64,000 nucleotides of DNA from positions 372,001 to 436,000 of the forward strand of contig NZ_FWZU01000002.1 in assembly GCF_900177375.1 (NCBI RefSeq). The letters are read 5' to 3'. Below, piece after piece: positions 16,707-25,194 of this stretch. Position 1 is the stretch's first letter, and the number at the start of each line of letters is the position of its first letter. The notes beneath the pieces were generated by a model. That model saw only the letters and a list, made by a program, of their open reading frames with translations. It was not told the DNA's origin and did not search any database. A program made the translations under genes and the position numbers. Source of the stretch: Desulfovibrio gilichinskyi. Its GTDB lineage: Bacteria > Desulfobacterota > Desulfovibrionia > Desulfovibrionales > Desulfovibrionaceae.

Positions 16707-17981
16707 ATGGAAGCAGTATTATTATGCACTTTCTTAGGATTGACTTTCCTCGGAGTTCCGGTCGCTTACGCACTGGGACTTTCCGTTTCAGTAATTTTAT
16801 ATCAATATCTTAATATTCCGCAGGTCATGATTACTCAGGTCATGTATTCCGGAATTGATTCTTTCTCCTTTATGGCTGTTCCTTTTTTTATGCTTGCAGG
16901 GGCATTCATGTCAGCCGGTGGTGTAACTAAGAGACTGGTAAACTTTGCTCAGTCGCTGGTCGGCTCCTTTACCGGAGGTTTGGCTCAGGTTGTTGCTGTT
17001 TCCGGTATGTTCTTTGCGGCTATTTCAGGATCATCAGCAGCAACAACTGCTGCAATCGGTTCAACGATGGTCGATGAAATGGAAAAGAAAGGATATCGCC
17101 GTGAACTTGCAACAGGGATTGTTGCCGCCGGAGGAACTGTAGGGATTGTTATTCCGCCTTCTATCACATTGGTCGTTTTCGGTGTTATTGCCGGAACATC
17201 AATCGGTGATCTCTTTGTAGGCGGTTTGGTTCCCGGACTGCTCATGGGTTTTACCATGTGTATAGTCAGTTATTTTATTGCGAAAAAAGAAGGAATTCCT
17301 GCTGAAGGTTCATTTTCAGTTATGAATGTTCTCAGGTCTTTCAAAGAATCTTTCTGGGCACTTATGACTCCGGTAATTATTATCGGAGGAATTTATGGCG
17401 GTATTTTTACACCGACTGAGGCTGCTGCGGTTGCAGCCGTTTACGGCATCTTCGTCGGATTCTTTATCTATAAAGAACTTACGCTGAAACAATTCCCTAA
17501 AATTATCTTTCAGGCTGTAATGGGAACGACAATGATTATGTTTATTGTCGGAGCAGCAAAAGTTTTCGGGTGGATGCTCACCAATCTGGAAATACCTCAT
17601 CATATCGGTGAATATATTGTTTCCCTTACAAGTTCTCCGATTGTGTTCCTTTTATTGATGAACGTATTGTTGCTGTTCATCGGAACGCTCATCAATGCTT
17701 CGGCAGCTATCGTTATTCTTACTCCTATCTTCCTGCCGGTAGCAATAAAACTTGGAATTGATCCTTTGTTCTTCGGAGTGTTGATGGTTGTCAACCTTGC
17801 AATCGGGTGTATTACTCCTCCGGTCGGATTGGATTTATTTGTTGCCAGTGCAATAACAAAAGTTCCACTGGAAAAAGTAATGAAGGCCTCAACCCCTTAC
17901 CTTATTGCTTTGCTTGCCTCATTGCTTTTGATGACATTTTGTCCTGCAATTATCACTACTCTCCCTAATCTCTTACGCTAG
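16707..17981 (+). CDS. dctM: TRAP transporter large membrane subunit
   Basis: A 424-residue permease with about twelve transmembrane helices. Typical DctM signatures are seen: MAVPFFMLAGAFM, the SGSSAATTAAIGS segment, AAGGTVGIVIPPSI, FTPTEAAAVAAVYG, and the C-terminal NLAIGCITPPVGLDLFV. It is the ion-coupled transport channel of the system, sitting with DctQ in the inner membrane. AGGAG precedes the ATG. A strong terminator follows the stop, so kinase, regulator and transporter form one self-contained block. Confidence 0.93.
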   Translation: MEAVLLCTFLGLTFLGVPVAYALGLSVSVILYQYLNIPQVMITQVMYSGIDSFSFMAVPFFMLAGAFMSAGGVTKRLVNFAQSLVGSFTGGLAQVVAVSGMFFAAISGSSAATTAAIGSTMVDEMEKKGYRRELATGIVAAGGTVGIVIPPSITLVVFGVIAGTSIGDLFVGGLVPGLLMGFTMCIVSYFIAKKEGIPAEGSFSVMNVLRSFKESFWALMTPVIIIGGIYGGIFTPTEAAAVAAVYGIFVGFFIYKELTLKQFPKIIFQAVMGTTMIMFIVGAAKVFGWMLTNLEIPHHIGEYIVSLTSSPIVFLLLMNVLLLFIGTLINASAAIVILTPIFLPVAIKLGIDPLFFGVLMVVNLAIGCITPPVGLDLFVASAITKVPLEKVMKASTPYLIALLASLLLMTFCPAIITTLPNLLR

Positions 17982-18000
17982 AGTAAAAAGATTAGAATCA

Positions 18001-18039
18001 AAAAAAGGCGTTTCGGTATTACACCGGAACGCCTTTTTT
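18001..18039. terminator. Bidirectional terminator after dctM
   Basis: AAAAAAGGCGTTTCGGT pairs with ACCGGAACGCCTTTTTT across a five-base loop; the one mismatch is a G-U pair in RNA. It has T runs on both strands and serves dctM (plus) and the convergent 139-residue gene (minus). Confidence 0.88.
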
Positions 18040-18060
18040 AAGTTTAAGTGAAGTTATAAG

Positions 18061-18480
18061 CTATAGAATTACGTGAGGCTCAGGCAGGTATTCCACAATC
18101 CATTTGGTCCACTTTTCCGGTTTAACTATTTCGAGAATTTTAGCGGAAATTTCAAACGGTTCAAACGGATCTTTATAATCATCTAGAATTACAGGCCCCT
18201 TAAAAACAGGCGAAAAATCACCGCGGCAAAATGGCTCTATCGTGAAATCAAACATATCAATTAAGTAGCCGTCAAGGTTGCCCTTAGCTATCCAGTCAAA
18301 ACAAATTTCAAACCCCGGCTTGCTGTGCCGTGAAAATCCGATAACATAAGCCTCTTTTTCAATTTCTCTATCTTCGTCTTCCATTTTAAATGATGATTCA
18401 GTCACTTCAACATAAGGCTGTAATGATATCACTTCTAAAACTATGTCTTGAAATTGCTTAAGCGTTAAAACCTTTTTCAT
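18061..18480 (-). CDS. Hypothetical protein, 139 residues
   Basis: I do not recognise this protein. It is acidic and soluble-looking, with no signal peptide or membrane helix. It is rich in Asp, Glu, Phe and Pro, with stretches such as KMEDEDREIEKEAYVIGF and FDFTIEPFCRGDFSPVF. Aromatic and charged residues alternate in beta-like strands, so a small alpha/beta or beta-sandwich fold is plausible. It lies alone between the dctM terminator and a chemoreceptor on the other strand. AAGG upstream of the ATG is a modest ribosome binding site. It is probably a real gene because codon use matches its neighbours. Confidence 0.6.
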   Translation of the reverse strand: MKKVLTLKQFQDIVLEVISLQPYVEVTESSFKMEDEDREIEKEAYVIGFSRHSKPGFEICFDWIAKGNLDGYLIDMFDFTIEPFCRGDFSPVFKGPVILDDYKDPFEPFEISAKILEIVKPEKWTKWIVEYLPEPHVIL

Positions 18481-18736
18481 ATATGGAAACCTTAGCTTTT
18501 GTCTTGTTGTTGTAAAAATCTGTGTAAGTTGAATACAGTTTTATACAGCGCATGCCAATCAGCAAGTTGAGTATAAAAGTCAAGTTAATGATCCTCTTTT
18601 CAAAATTGTATTTGTTCTTGTAGACATATTAGCTCATGAATAATAAAGATATTACTAGTTATATTTCTTAGGGGTCGAGCTGTGCCAGTCTTCAATAATA
18701 ATAAGATGAATGACTAGTAAGTCTAGTGGAGGATTT

Positions 18737-20617
18737 ATGCTCAATTGGATTTCGAAAAGTCTTTTAAGAGTTATTTTAGTTCCGATCATATTCTTAATAG
18801 CCATAGGAATAAGTGTACTGATTTTTTACGTACAAAGTTCTTCGTATAAAATGGTTTTGAAAAATGAAGTTCGGTCGGCAACAAGTCAAGCTGAATTAGT
18901 GACTTCTGCATTGGGATTGTTCATAAATGACTCTGTCTCTGCTGTTAAAAGTTTGGCAAGTCGTGAAGAAGTGATAGCTCTACTTAATGGTGATTCTAGT
19001 TCGGCGAAGTTTTTTTTCAAAGAGAAAGTAAGAACAAACCCTGAAATATGGGGCATTGTCGCATTCGATAAAAATGGTAAAATCGTTGCCAGCGCTGATA
19101 AAGACGGCGAAGATTTAACTGGTTTTGATATAAGGTCCAGAGATTACGTCAAATCAATATTAAACGGTCAAAAAACGTATATTACCAAGTCTATTATTAA
19201 ATCAAAATCAAATGGTGATCTCCTTTTTGGCGTAAGTTCAGGCGTGTACACTGCAGAAGGTTCTTTGTCTGGCGGGGTCGCCGTCTTTGGCGACTGGACA
19301 AAATTCACATCAACTTTTGTGACTCCTGTTGTTATAGGAACGGAAGGTTATGCCGCTGTTTTAAATGAATCAGGCATAATGCTGGCCCATCCGTCAAAGG
19401 ATTTGATTTTGACAGATTTAAGCAGTGCTTCTTTTATAAGTGAAGCTTTGAGCAAAAAAAATGGAGAGAGCTTCTATGATTGGAAAGGTCGCTCCAAACT
19501 AATGACTTTTAGAACAGATCCATCCACAGGATGGGTGGTATGCCTCACTGCGTATGAATCAGATCTTGCCTCTGCAGCATTGCAGCAGCGTAATGTTCTC
19601 TTGTTTATGGGGATAGGAATTATTTTACTCGTTTCCATATTAGTTATCTATTCTTTACGGAAATTAGTGGTTGGACCGGTAAAGGATGCGGTAGAAGCTT
19701 CTGGTTCAATGGCTAAAGGAGATTTGACTCAATCAGTCTCCAGTTCTGCGCAAAATGAAATAGGATTGTTGATGCGTTCTTTGGGGAGCATGGTATCTTC
19801 ACTGCGAAGAGTTGTTGCTGATGTTCAAACGGCTACTTATCAGGTTTCCGGCGGAAGTGAAGAAATAGCCGCAGCTTCACAGGATCTGTCTAGCGGTAGT
19901 TCAGAACAGGCCGCTTCTGTCGAGGAAGTTTCTGCTGCAATAACCCAGATGAACGGGAATCTTGAGCGAAGTACAGTTCTAGCTGAGAAAACACGTAAAG
20001 TAGCTGTTAAAACAGCCAAAGATGCAGTTGAAGGTGGTAAGGCTGTTACTCAAACGGTTGCAGCCATGCGTGATATTGCAGAGCGGACATCCATCATTGA
20101 GGAAATAGCCAGACAGACAAATTTATTGGCACTTAATGCTGCTATTGAAGCCGCAAGGGCAGGTGAGCATGGCAAAGGTTTTGCTGTAGTTGCTTCAGAA
20201 GTAAGGAAGCTTGCAGAACGAAGCGGTGTTGCAGCCGGAGAGATTAGAGAGCTTACCGGCTCAAGTCTGGAAGTTGCTGAGAAAGCAAGACTTATGCTTG
20301 ATGGAATTATCGTTGATATTCGCAGCAATGAAGAGATGGTTGCAGAAGTCGTTGCTGCCAGCCGTGAGCAGCATGAGGGAGGGGAGCAGATTTCTGTGTC
20401 AGTGCGCCAGCTTGATGAAGTTATTCAGAGAAATGCTTCATTTGCAGAACAGCTTTCGTCAACTGCTCAGGAGCTATCGGCTCAGGCTGTTAAGTTGCAG
20501 GAAACAATGCAGTTTTTTGATGTTGATGGAACAAAGAGAGTTTATTCAGGTGAGGTCGAGAGCGATGATCGTTACAATCACATAGCACTACCGGGGTCTG
20601 ATGAAGACGGGTTTTAG
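18737..20617 (+). CDS. Methyl-accepting chemotaxis protein with periplasmic double-CACHE sensor
   Basis: A 626-residue chemoreceptor. Transmembrane helix 1 is residues about 8-30. A dCACHE domain follows to about 285 ([14 protein letters not shown] and [13 protein letters not shown]), then helix 2 ([19 protein letters not shown]) and a HAMP domain. The signalling hairpin tip is near residues 455-495 ([33 protein letters not shown]). The receptor binds a small ligand outside and controls CheA inside. It ends in DEDGF and has no CheR/CheB tether pentapeptide. GGAGGA at 18728-18733 decides the start at 18737 rather than 18710. The sensor domain is closely similar to that of the receptor at 25.2 kb. 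Confidence 0.9.
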   Translation: MLNWISKSLLRVILVPIIFLIAIGISVLIFYVQSSSYKMVLKNEVRSATSQAELVTSALGLFINDSVSAVKSLASREEVIALLNGDSSSAKFFFKEKVRTNPEIWGIVAFDKNGKIVASADKDGEDLTGFDIRSRDYVKSILNGQKTYITKSIIKSKSNGDLLFGVSSGVYTAEGSLSGGVAVFGDWTKFTSTFVTPVVIGTEGYAAVLNESGIMLAHPSKDLILTDLSSASFISEALSKKNGESFYDWKGRSKLMTFRTDPSTGWVVCLTAYESDLASAALQQRNVLLFMGIGIILLVSILVIYSLRKLVVGPVKDAVEASGSMAKGDLTQSVSSSAQNEIGLLMRSLGSMVSSLRRVVADVQTATYQVSGGSEEIAAASQDLSSGSSEQAASVEEVSAAITQMNGNLERSTVLAEKTRKVAVKTAKDAVEGGKAVTQTVAAMRDIAERTSIIEEIARQTNLLALNAAIEAARAGEHGKGFAVVASEVRKLAERSGVAAGEIRELTGSSLEVAEKARLMLDGIIVDIRSNEEMVAEVVAASREQHEGGEQISVSVRQLDEVIQRNASFAEQLSSTAQELSAQAVKLQETMQFFDVDGTKRVYSGEVESDDRYNHIALPGSDEDGF

Positions 20618-20669
20618 CAAATGTAATTTATTAGCATAGTTGGCAAATTGTTTGAGTAAATTTTATTTT

Positions 20670-21473
20670 ATGAATCTCTGGGTTGATTTAAAACCAATAT
20701 TTAAGATCAGATTTTTCTTAACTTCTTTTAGTAAGTTTTGCGTCTGTTTTATGCTGTGTTTTATTATTTTTCCTGGATATGCACTGGCTGATGCTGATAA
20801 AAAAGTTGTTCTAAGCACGCTTGAATGGCCTCCTTATACTGGAGAAAAATTACCTGATAAGGGCAGAATTTCAAAATTGGTAAAGGCTGCTTTTAACGCT
20901 ATGGGATATAAGGTAGAATTCAGATTTACCCCATGGAAGCGAGCCATCCGCAATGTGCAGAAGAGTCAAGATATACTTGGGTATTTTCCAGAGTATTATT
21001 CAGCAGCGCGGGCTCAGGACTTCATATTTTCTGACAGCATAGGATGCAGCCCCATAGGGGTCCTGATGAGGGTGGAAAAACCTGTCCTATGGGACAGTGT
21101 TGCTGATCTCAGTAAATATAGAATTGGTCTTGTTTCCGGATACGTTAATACTGCTGATCTTGATGAACTGGTTGTAAAGGGTAAAATGGATATTGACTAT
21201 GCGCCAAGTGATGACAGCAATATAAAGAAAGTAATAAGAAACCGGATTCACGGTGCTGTAGTCGATGTTAATGTTTATAATTATATTTCTCTTGCAGATT
21301 CAGATGTTACCAAGTTTCGAACTAAGCTAACTTTTTTTAATAAATTGCTCGGGATTAACAGGCTGTATGTGTGTTTCAGAAATAATAAAAAAGGGCAAAG
21401 ATTGACCCGTATTTTTAACGAAGGTTTGAAGAAAATAGGTTCTGCAAACCCAAATTATGACAAGTGTAACTAA
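20670..21473 (+). CDS. Orphan periplasmic solute-binding protein (SBP family 3)
   Basis: About 267 residues: a signal peptide (hydrophobic core ending PGYALA) followed by a two-lobed family 3 binding domain. The opening VVLSTLEWPPYTGEKLPDKG, FRFTPWKRAIRNVQ and LGYFPEYYSAARAQDFIFS are typical of this group, which often lacks permease genes and is used for sensing. The start is uncertain: ATG at 20670 and an in-frame TTG at 20640 both lack a ribosome binding site. It follows a chemoreceptor by about 50 bases, so it may present a ligand to that receptor, though this is only inference. Its stop is two bases from the convergent hydrolase gene. Confidence 0.78.
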   Translation: MNLWVDLKPIFKIRFFLTSFSKFCVCFMLCFIIFPGYALADADKKVVLSTLEWPPYTGEKLPDKGRISKLVKAAFNAMGYKVEFRFTPWKRAIRNVQKSQDILGYFPEYYSAARAQDFIFSDSIGCSPIGVLMRVEKPVLWDSVADLSKYRIGLVSGYVNTADLDELVVKGKMDIDYAPSDDSNIKKVIRNRIHGAVVDVNVYNYISLADSDVTKFRTKLTFFNKLLGINRLYVCFRNNKKGQRLTRIFNEGLKKIGSANPNYDKCN

Positions 21474-21475
21474 AA

Positions 21476-22282
21476 TTATAATTCTAGTTTTCCGCTGATT
21501 TTTTGTGCTGAAACGTATGCAATATTTTCAGCGTGTGTTTCTTTGTAAAAAGAAGTCAGCGATTCAGTTATTTCAATTTCTTTTTCATTTATAAGATCGT
21601 TCAGATATTTTAAATTCTGAGTAATTATTTCAGGTCCGCCGGTCGCTCCATGAGCAGGTATAACTGTTTTAAGTTTTGTATTGTCTTCCCATTTTTCAAG
21701 TTCAGTTATCCAATTTGTAATGGGTGAATTTTTGTTGATACACGGAAAAGGTGTTTCCACACTGTCGCCGGCTAGAAGAATCCCTTTTTCAGGAATAAAG
21801 CAGACAATTGAATCCTCAGTATGCCCTGCAAGACGGTTAATTTGAAGTGTCATCCCGCCTAAATCTATTTCCAGTTCATAATCAAAAACAACATCAGGTG
21901 GAATCAGTTTGACTGAGTTATATAGTTCAGGTTGATTTTTTTGATATTCTTTTAATGTTTCGGGAACGTCATGTGAAAACCTTTTGAAACATAAACGATG
22001 AGCAATGATTGATTTGATAGGTCTGGTAACACCCGCAGTTCCCCATATATGATCCCAATCAGCATGGCTGTAGATGATGGAAAGTTCCCGGTTACCGATA
22101 ATTTTTTCATACTCAACCATGTCATACGGTCTGGATAGAGTATCGAAGATTACTGCTTTTTCCGTTCCTAAAATTAAAGCTCCGCGGACGGCATAGCCTT
22201 CGAGCTGAACAATCTTGAAATAAATTTCATCATCAAATCGGTTAAGCAAATTGAGTACCCCATCATGGCGTGTAGATAACAT
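21476..22282 (-). CDS. Metallo-beta-lactamase-fold hydrolase
   Basis: A 268-residue cytosolic metallohydrolase. Metal-binding motifs of the fold are visible: HADWDH (H73 to H78), the conserved His in LAGHTEDSIV, the bridging Asp in LLAGDSVE, and a late His in VIPAHGATGG. The first motif reads HxDxDH rather than the usual HxHxDH, so one zinc ligand is Asp. This occurs in some subfamilies and may alter metal choice. The substrate is unknown; quinol, thioester or lactone hydrolysis are all options. The ribosome binding site is weak. It is divergent from the 211-residue hypothetical gene. Confidence 0.8.
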   Translation of the reverse strand: MLSTRHDGVLNLLNRFDDEIYFKIVQLEGYAVRGALILGTEKAVIFDTLSRPYDMVEYEKIIGNRELSIIYSHADWDHIWGTAGVTRPIKSIIAHRLCFKRFSHDVPETLKEYQKNQPELYNSVKLIPPDVVFDYELEIDLGGMTLQINRLAGHTEDSIVCFIPEKGILLAGDSVETPFPCINKNSPITNWITELEKWEDNTKLKTVIPAHGATGGPEIITQNLKYLNDLINEKEIEITESLTSFYKETHAENIAYVSAQKISGKLEL

Positions 22283-22474
22283 TTTTTACTACGGTAATTT
22301 CTAAAAGGAATAAGCGCAATTGAAACTGAATCAATGGTTGCACGGTTGATTTAAGAAATTCAGTATTGAGTTTGATTCATTCTTTCATTTGTGCTGGCAA
22401 CAGGGTAAGTCCTAAGTAAAAGATAATGCGTTATGCACTGATAACATTAGGAAACTGAAATAAGGATGTTGCAA

Positions 22475-23107
22475 ATGTATTCAGCCGGATTGACCTCACT
22501 TAGTTACGAAAAACCTGCTCTATATCTTCTCTCAGTTTTGCTAGGTAGCGGATTTCAGCTTGGTACAAAGTTGACAATTCCATCAGATATGGGGGAACTG
22601 ATTTTTAAATCCATCGATTTGATTCAGGTGCGGGGAAAAATCCCGTTGCTTAAAATTGATTTTGAAGAGGCAATGGATCAAACCTCATTTGAGTTTCAAT
22701 ATTTCGGTCATGTCGCACCGCAAAAGTTCCATTCAGTAAAAGTTGAGAAAAGTGATAATGAATTGATCGAATATACTTTTGCAGATGTGAACAAAATTTA
22801 TGGAAAGCTTGAAGCTGATTATGATCAAAAGATAAGTATTGATTCAATAGATATTAAGCTTTTATGCGGCAGTCTTTATCTGTGGAGATCATGTGTTGCA
22901 TTGCCTAAAATCTGTGAGGAATCTTTATCTAAATATTTTAAAAAAATGAAATCAGTTTCACGGTATGAATGGAATCTTGAATTATATTTTGTTGATGTAA
23001 ATAAGATTATTGAGAAATGGTCGTGCGTTGTTCCGACTGAAAGCCATGGTGATAAATGGGTTTCAGTAGAGCTTTGTAACGGTATCGTTGAGAATGTTTG
23101 TGTTTAG
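22475..23107 (+). CDS. Hypothetical protein with possible PilZ-like folds
   Basis: A 210-residue protein I do not recognise. It has no signal peptide. Alternating beta-like segments (GFQLGTKLTIPSDM, FEFQYFGHVAPQKFHSVKVE, KWVSVELCNGIVENVCV) suggest a mostly beta protein. A PilZ-type fold is conceivable, but the RxxxR signature that binds c-di-GMP is absent. AAGGA at about 22460 sits eight bases before the ATG at 22475, which I prefer to 22466. A terminator follows directly. No functional partner is adjacent. Confidence 0.6.
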   Translation: MYSAGLTSLSYEKPALYLLSVLLGSGFQLGTKLTIPSDMGELIFKSIDLIQVRGKIPLLKIDFEEAMDQTSFEFQYFGHVAPQKFHSVKVEKSDNELIEYTFADVNKIYGKLEADYDQKISIDSIDIKLLCGSLYLWRSCVALPKICEESLSKYFKKMKSVSRYEWNLELYFVDVNKIIEKWSCVVPTESHGDKWVSVELCNGIVENVCV

Positions 23108-23122
23108 AAGACTTAGCCGCAA

Positions 23123-23156
23123 AAAAAGCCCTCATAAATTTTATGAGGGCTTTTCT
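23123..23156. terminator. Bidirectional terminator between the hypothetical gene and ettA
   Basis: AAAAAGCCCTCATAAA / TTTATGAGGGCTTTT forms a near-perfect hairpin with T runs on both strands. Confidence 0.88.
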
Positions 23157-23178
23157 ATTTTAAGCAAAGAGCAAATAC

Positions 23179-24861
23179 TTAACGGGTAAGTTTGCGGTAC
23201 TTGATGCGGTGAGGCTGGTCAGCTTCTTTACCAAGTCTTTTCTTCTTATCTTCTTCATATTCAGAATATGATCCTTCAAACCAATATGTCGTAGAATCCC
23301 CTTCAAAAGCGAGAATATGGGTAGCTATGCGGTCGAGGAACCAACGGTCATGGCTGATTACCAGTACACAGCCGCTGAAGTTGTTCAGTCCTTCTTCAAG
23401 GGAGCGCATGGTGTTGACATCAAGGTCGTTGGTAGGTTCATCGAGCAGAAGCACGTTTCCGCCTTCCTGCAACATCAGCGCAAGATGTACGCGGCTTCTT
23501 TCCCCGCCGGACAGGACAGAACATTTTTTCTGCTGTTCAGATCCGGTCAGGTTGAATTTTCCTACATATGCGCGTGCGTTAATTTCCCGGTCACCAAGTT
23601 TGATGAATTCATTACCGCCGGAAATAATTTCATAAACAGTTTTGTCAGGATCAAGAGCGTCACGGTGCTGGTCTACATGAGTGACCTGTACTGTTTCACC
23701 AACTGATATTTCACCTGCATCAGGCTTATCCTGTCCTGAGATCATTTTGAAAAGCGTAGTTTTACCGGCTCCGTTAGGGCCGATAATACCGACAATAGCT
23801 CCGGCAGGGATCATGAAGTTTACGTTATCGAGAAGCAGCTTGTCTCCGGCCTGTTTACGGATTCCTTTTGCTTCGATAACTTTTTTACCAAGACGCGGTC
23901 CCGGTGGAATGTAAAGTTCAAGATCTTTTGCCCGTTCGTTGGATTCTTGATTAGCCAGTTCTTCGTAGGCCTTAACTCTGGCCTTGCTCTTAGCATGGCG
24001 TCCTTTGGGAGACATGCGTATCCATTCAAGTTCGCTGGAAAGTGCTTTGATTCTTTTTTCGTCAGTTTTAGCTTCGTTTGAAAGTCTTTTCTCTTTCTGC
24101 TCAAGCCATGAAGAGTAATTACCTTTCCATGGAATGCCGCGGCCGCGGTCCAGTTCCAGAATCCATCCCGCAACATTGTCGAGGAAGTAGCGGTCATGTG
24201 TCACGGCAATGATTGTTCCTGCATAGGTTTGCAGATGTCTTTCAAGCCATGCAACTGATTCAGCGTCAAGATGGTTTGTAGGTTCATCAAGAAGGAGGAT
24301 GTCCGGTTCTTGAAGTAGTAAACGGCAGAGAGCTACGCGGCGTTTTTCACCACCGGAAATAACGGATACCGGAGTATCTCCGGGAGGACACCGCAGAGCA
24401 TCCATGGCCATTTCTAATCTGGAATCAAGATCCCATGCGCCGTTTGCATCCATTTGTTCCTGAACGTTTGCCTGCCTTTCAAGCAGTGCATCCATTTCTT
24501 CAGGTTCCATCGGCTCAGCAAACTTGGCGTTGATTTCATTAAATTCGTTAACAATTGCAGCAATATTAGCAACGCCTTCTTCGACTACCTCACGGACAGT
24601 ACGGTTTTCGTCAACCAGTGGTTCCTGTTCAAGGAAACCGATTGTGTAACCGGATGAAACATGAGTTTCACCTTCAAAGCTTTCGTCGATTCCTGCTAAA
24701 ATTTTAAGAAGCGAACTTTTACCGGACCCGTTAAGGCCGAGTACTCCGATTTTAGCTCCATAAAAATAGGAAAGAGATATGTCTTTAAGGATCGGCTTCT
24801 TGTCATAATATTTGCTGACCCTGACCATTGAATAAATGATCTTATCAGGTTCGTTACTCAT
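23179..24861 (-). CDS. ettA: Energy-dependent translational throttle protein EttA (ABC-F)
   Basis: A 560-residue soluble ABC-F ATPase that binds the ribosomal E site and gates the first elongation steps according to energy status. Two ATPase domains are complete: Walker A GLNGSGKSS and GPNGAGKTT; signatures SGGEKRR and LSGGERSR; Walker B LLLDEPTNHLD and LLLDEPTNDLD. The linker has the EttA-type P-site interaction region (WIRMSPKGRHAKSKARVKAYEEL). Its length matches EttA (about 555) rather than Uup or YheS. GAGG upstream of the ATG supports the start. It stands alone between a terminator and a long divergent spacer. Confidence 0.95.
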   Translation of the reverse strand: MSNEPDKIIYSMVRVSKYYDKKPILKDISLSYFYGAKIGVLGLNGSGKSSLLKILAGIDESFEGETHVSSGYTIGFLEQEPLVDENRTVREVVEEGVANIAAIVNEFNEINAKFAEPMEPEEMDALLERQANVQEQMDANGAWDLDSRLEMAMDALRCPPGDTPVSVISGGEKRRVALCRLLLQEPDILLLDEPTNHLDAESVAWLERHLQTYAGTIIAVTHDRYFLDNVAGWILELDRGRGIPWKGNYSSWLEQKEKRLSNEAKTDEKRIKALSSELEWIRMSPKGRHAKSKARVKAYEELANQESNERAKDLELYIPPGPRLGKKVIEAKGIRKQAGDKLLLDNVNFMIPAGAIVGIIGPNGAGKTTLFKMISGQDKPDAGEISVGETVQVTHVDQHRDALDPDKTVYEIISGGNEFIKLGDREINARAYVGKFNLTGSEQQKKCSVLSGGERSRVHLALMLQEGGNVLLLDEPTNDLDVNTMRSLEEGLNNFSGCVLVISHDRWFLDRIATHILAFEGDSTTYWFEGSYSEYEEDKKKRLGKEADQPHRIKYRKLTR

Positions 24862-25194
24862 TTTTAATTACCTCTTTAAAATACGTTTTGAAGAATACAC
24901 TTGTGGCAGAAAAACACTTTGTAAGCAATGGAGGATTGTCTCGCCGATTTGTTCGGCAACTAATTTTTGTTTTATATCATTTAAATTTTTTTCCTTAATA
25001 TCTTTTAAAAAAAAATACTGGAAATTAATTATGCTGTGTTGTAGTTTTATTTAAATTATAGTTTTAATATTTAATAGTTATACGAAGGCTAAGTAAGAAT
25101 GTTATCTTGAACAGGGCTTTTGCCGTTGTGCAAGTTGAAATAATAAGTGGAAAATACGGGCAATTTAACTGGAAAGCCACAAATGGGAGATTTT
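24862..25194. other. 333-base divergent spacer, no gene seen
   Basis: Very AT-rich DNA between ettA (minus) and a chemoreceptor (plus), presumably holding both promoters. A small hairpin GCCGA/TCGGC lies at 24943-24957 and is followed by a T-rich stretch. No convincing short coding region, sigma-28 promoter or riboswitch was found. Confidence 0.5.

Noticed and set aside
22283-22474. Imperfect inverted repeats with CCTAA/TTAGG arms before the hypothetical gene
   Set aside because: The arms are only five bases with long unpaired spacers, which is expected by chance in AT-rich DNA.
23317-23706. Long plus-strand frames inside ettA
   Set aside because: They are antisense shadows of highly conserved ABC motifs, with no ribosome binding site and no recognisable product.
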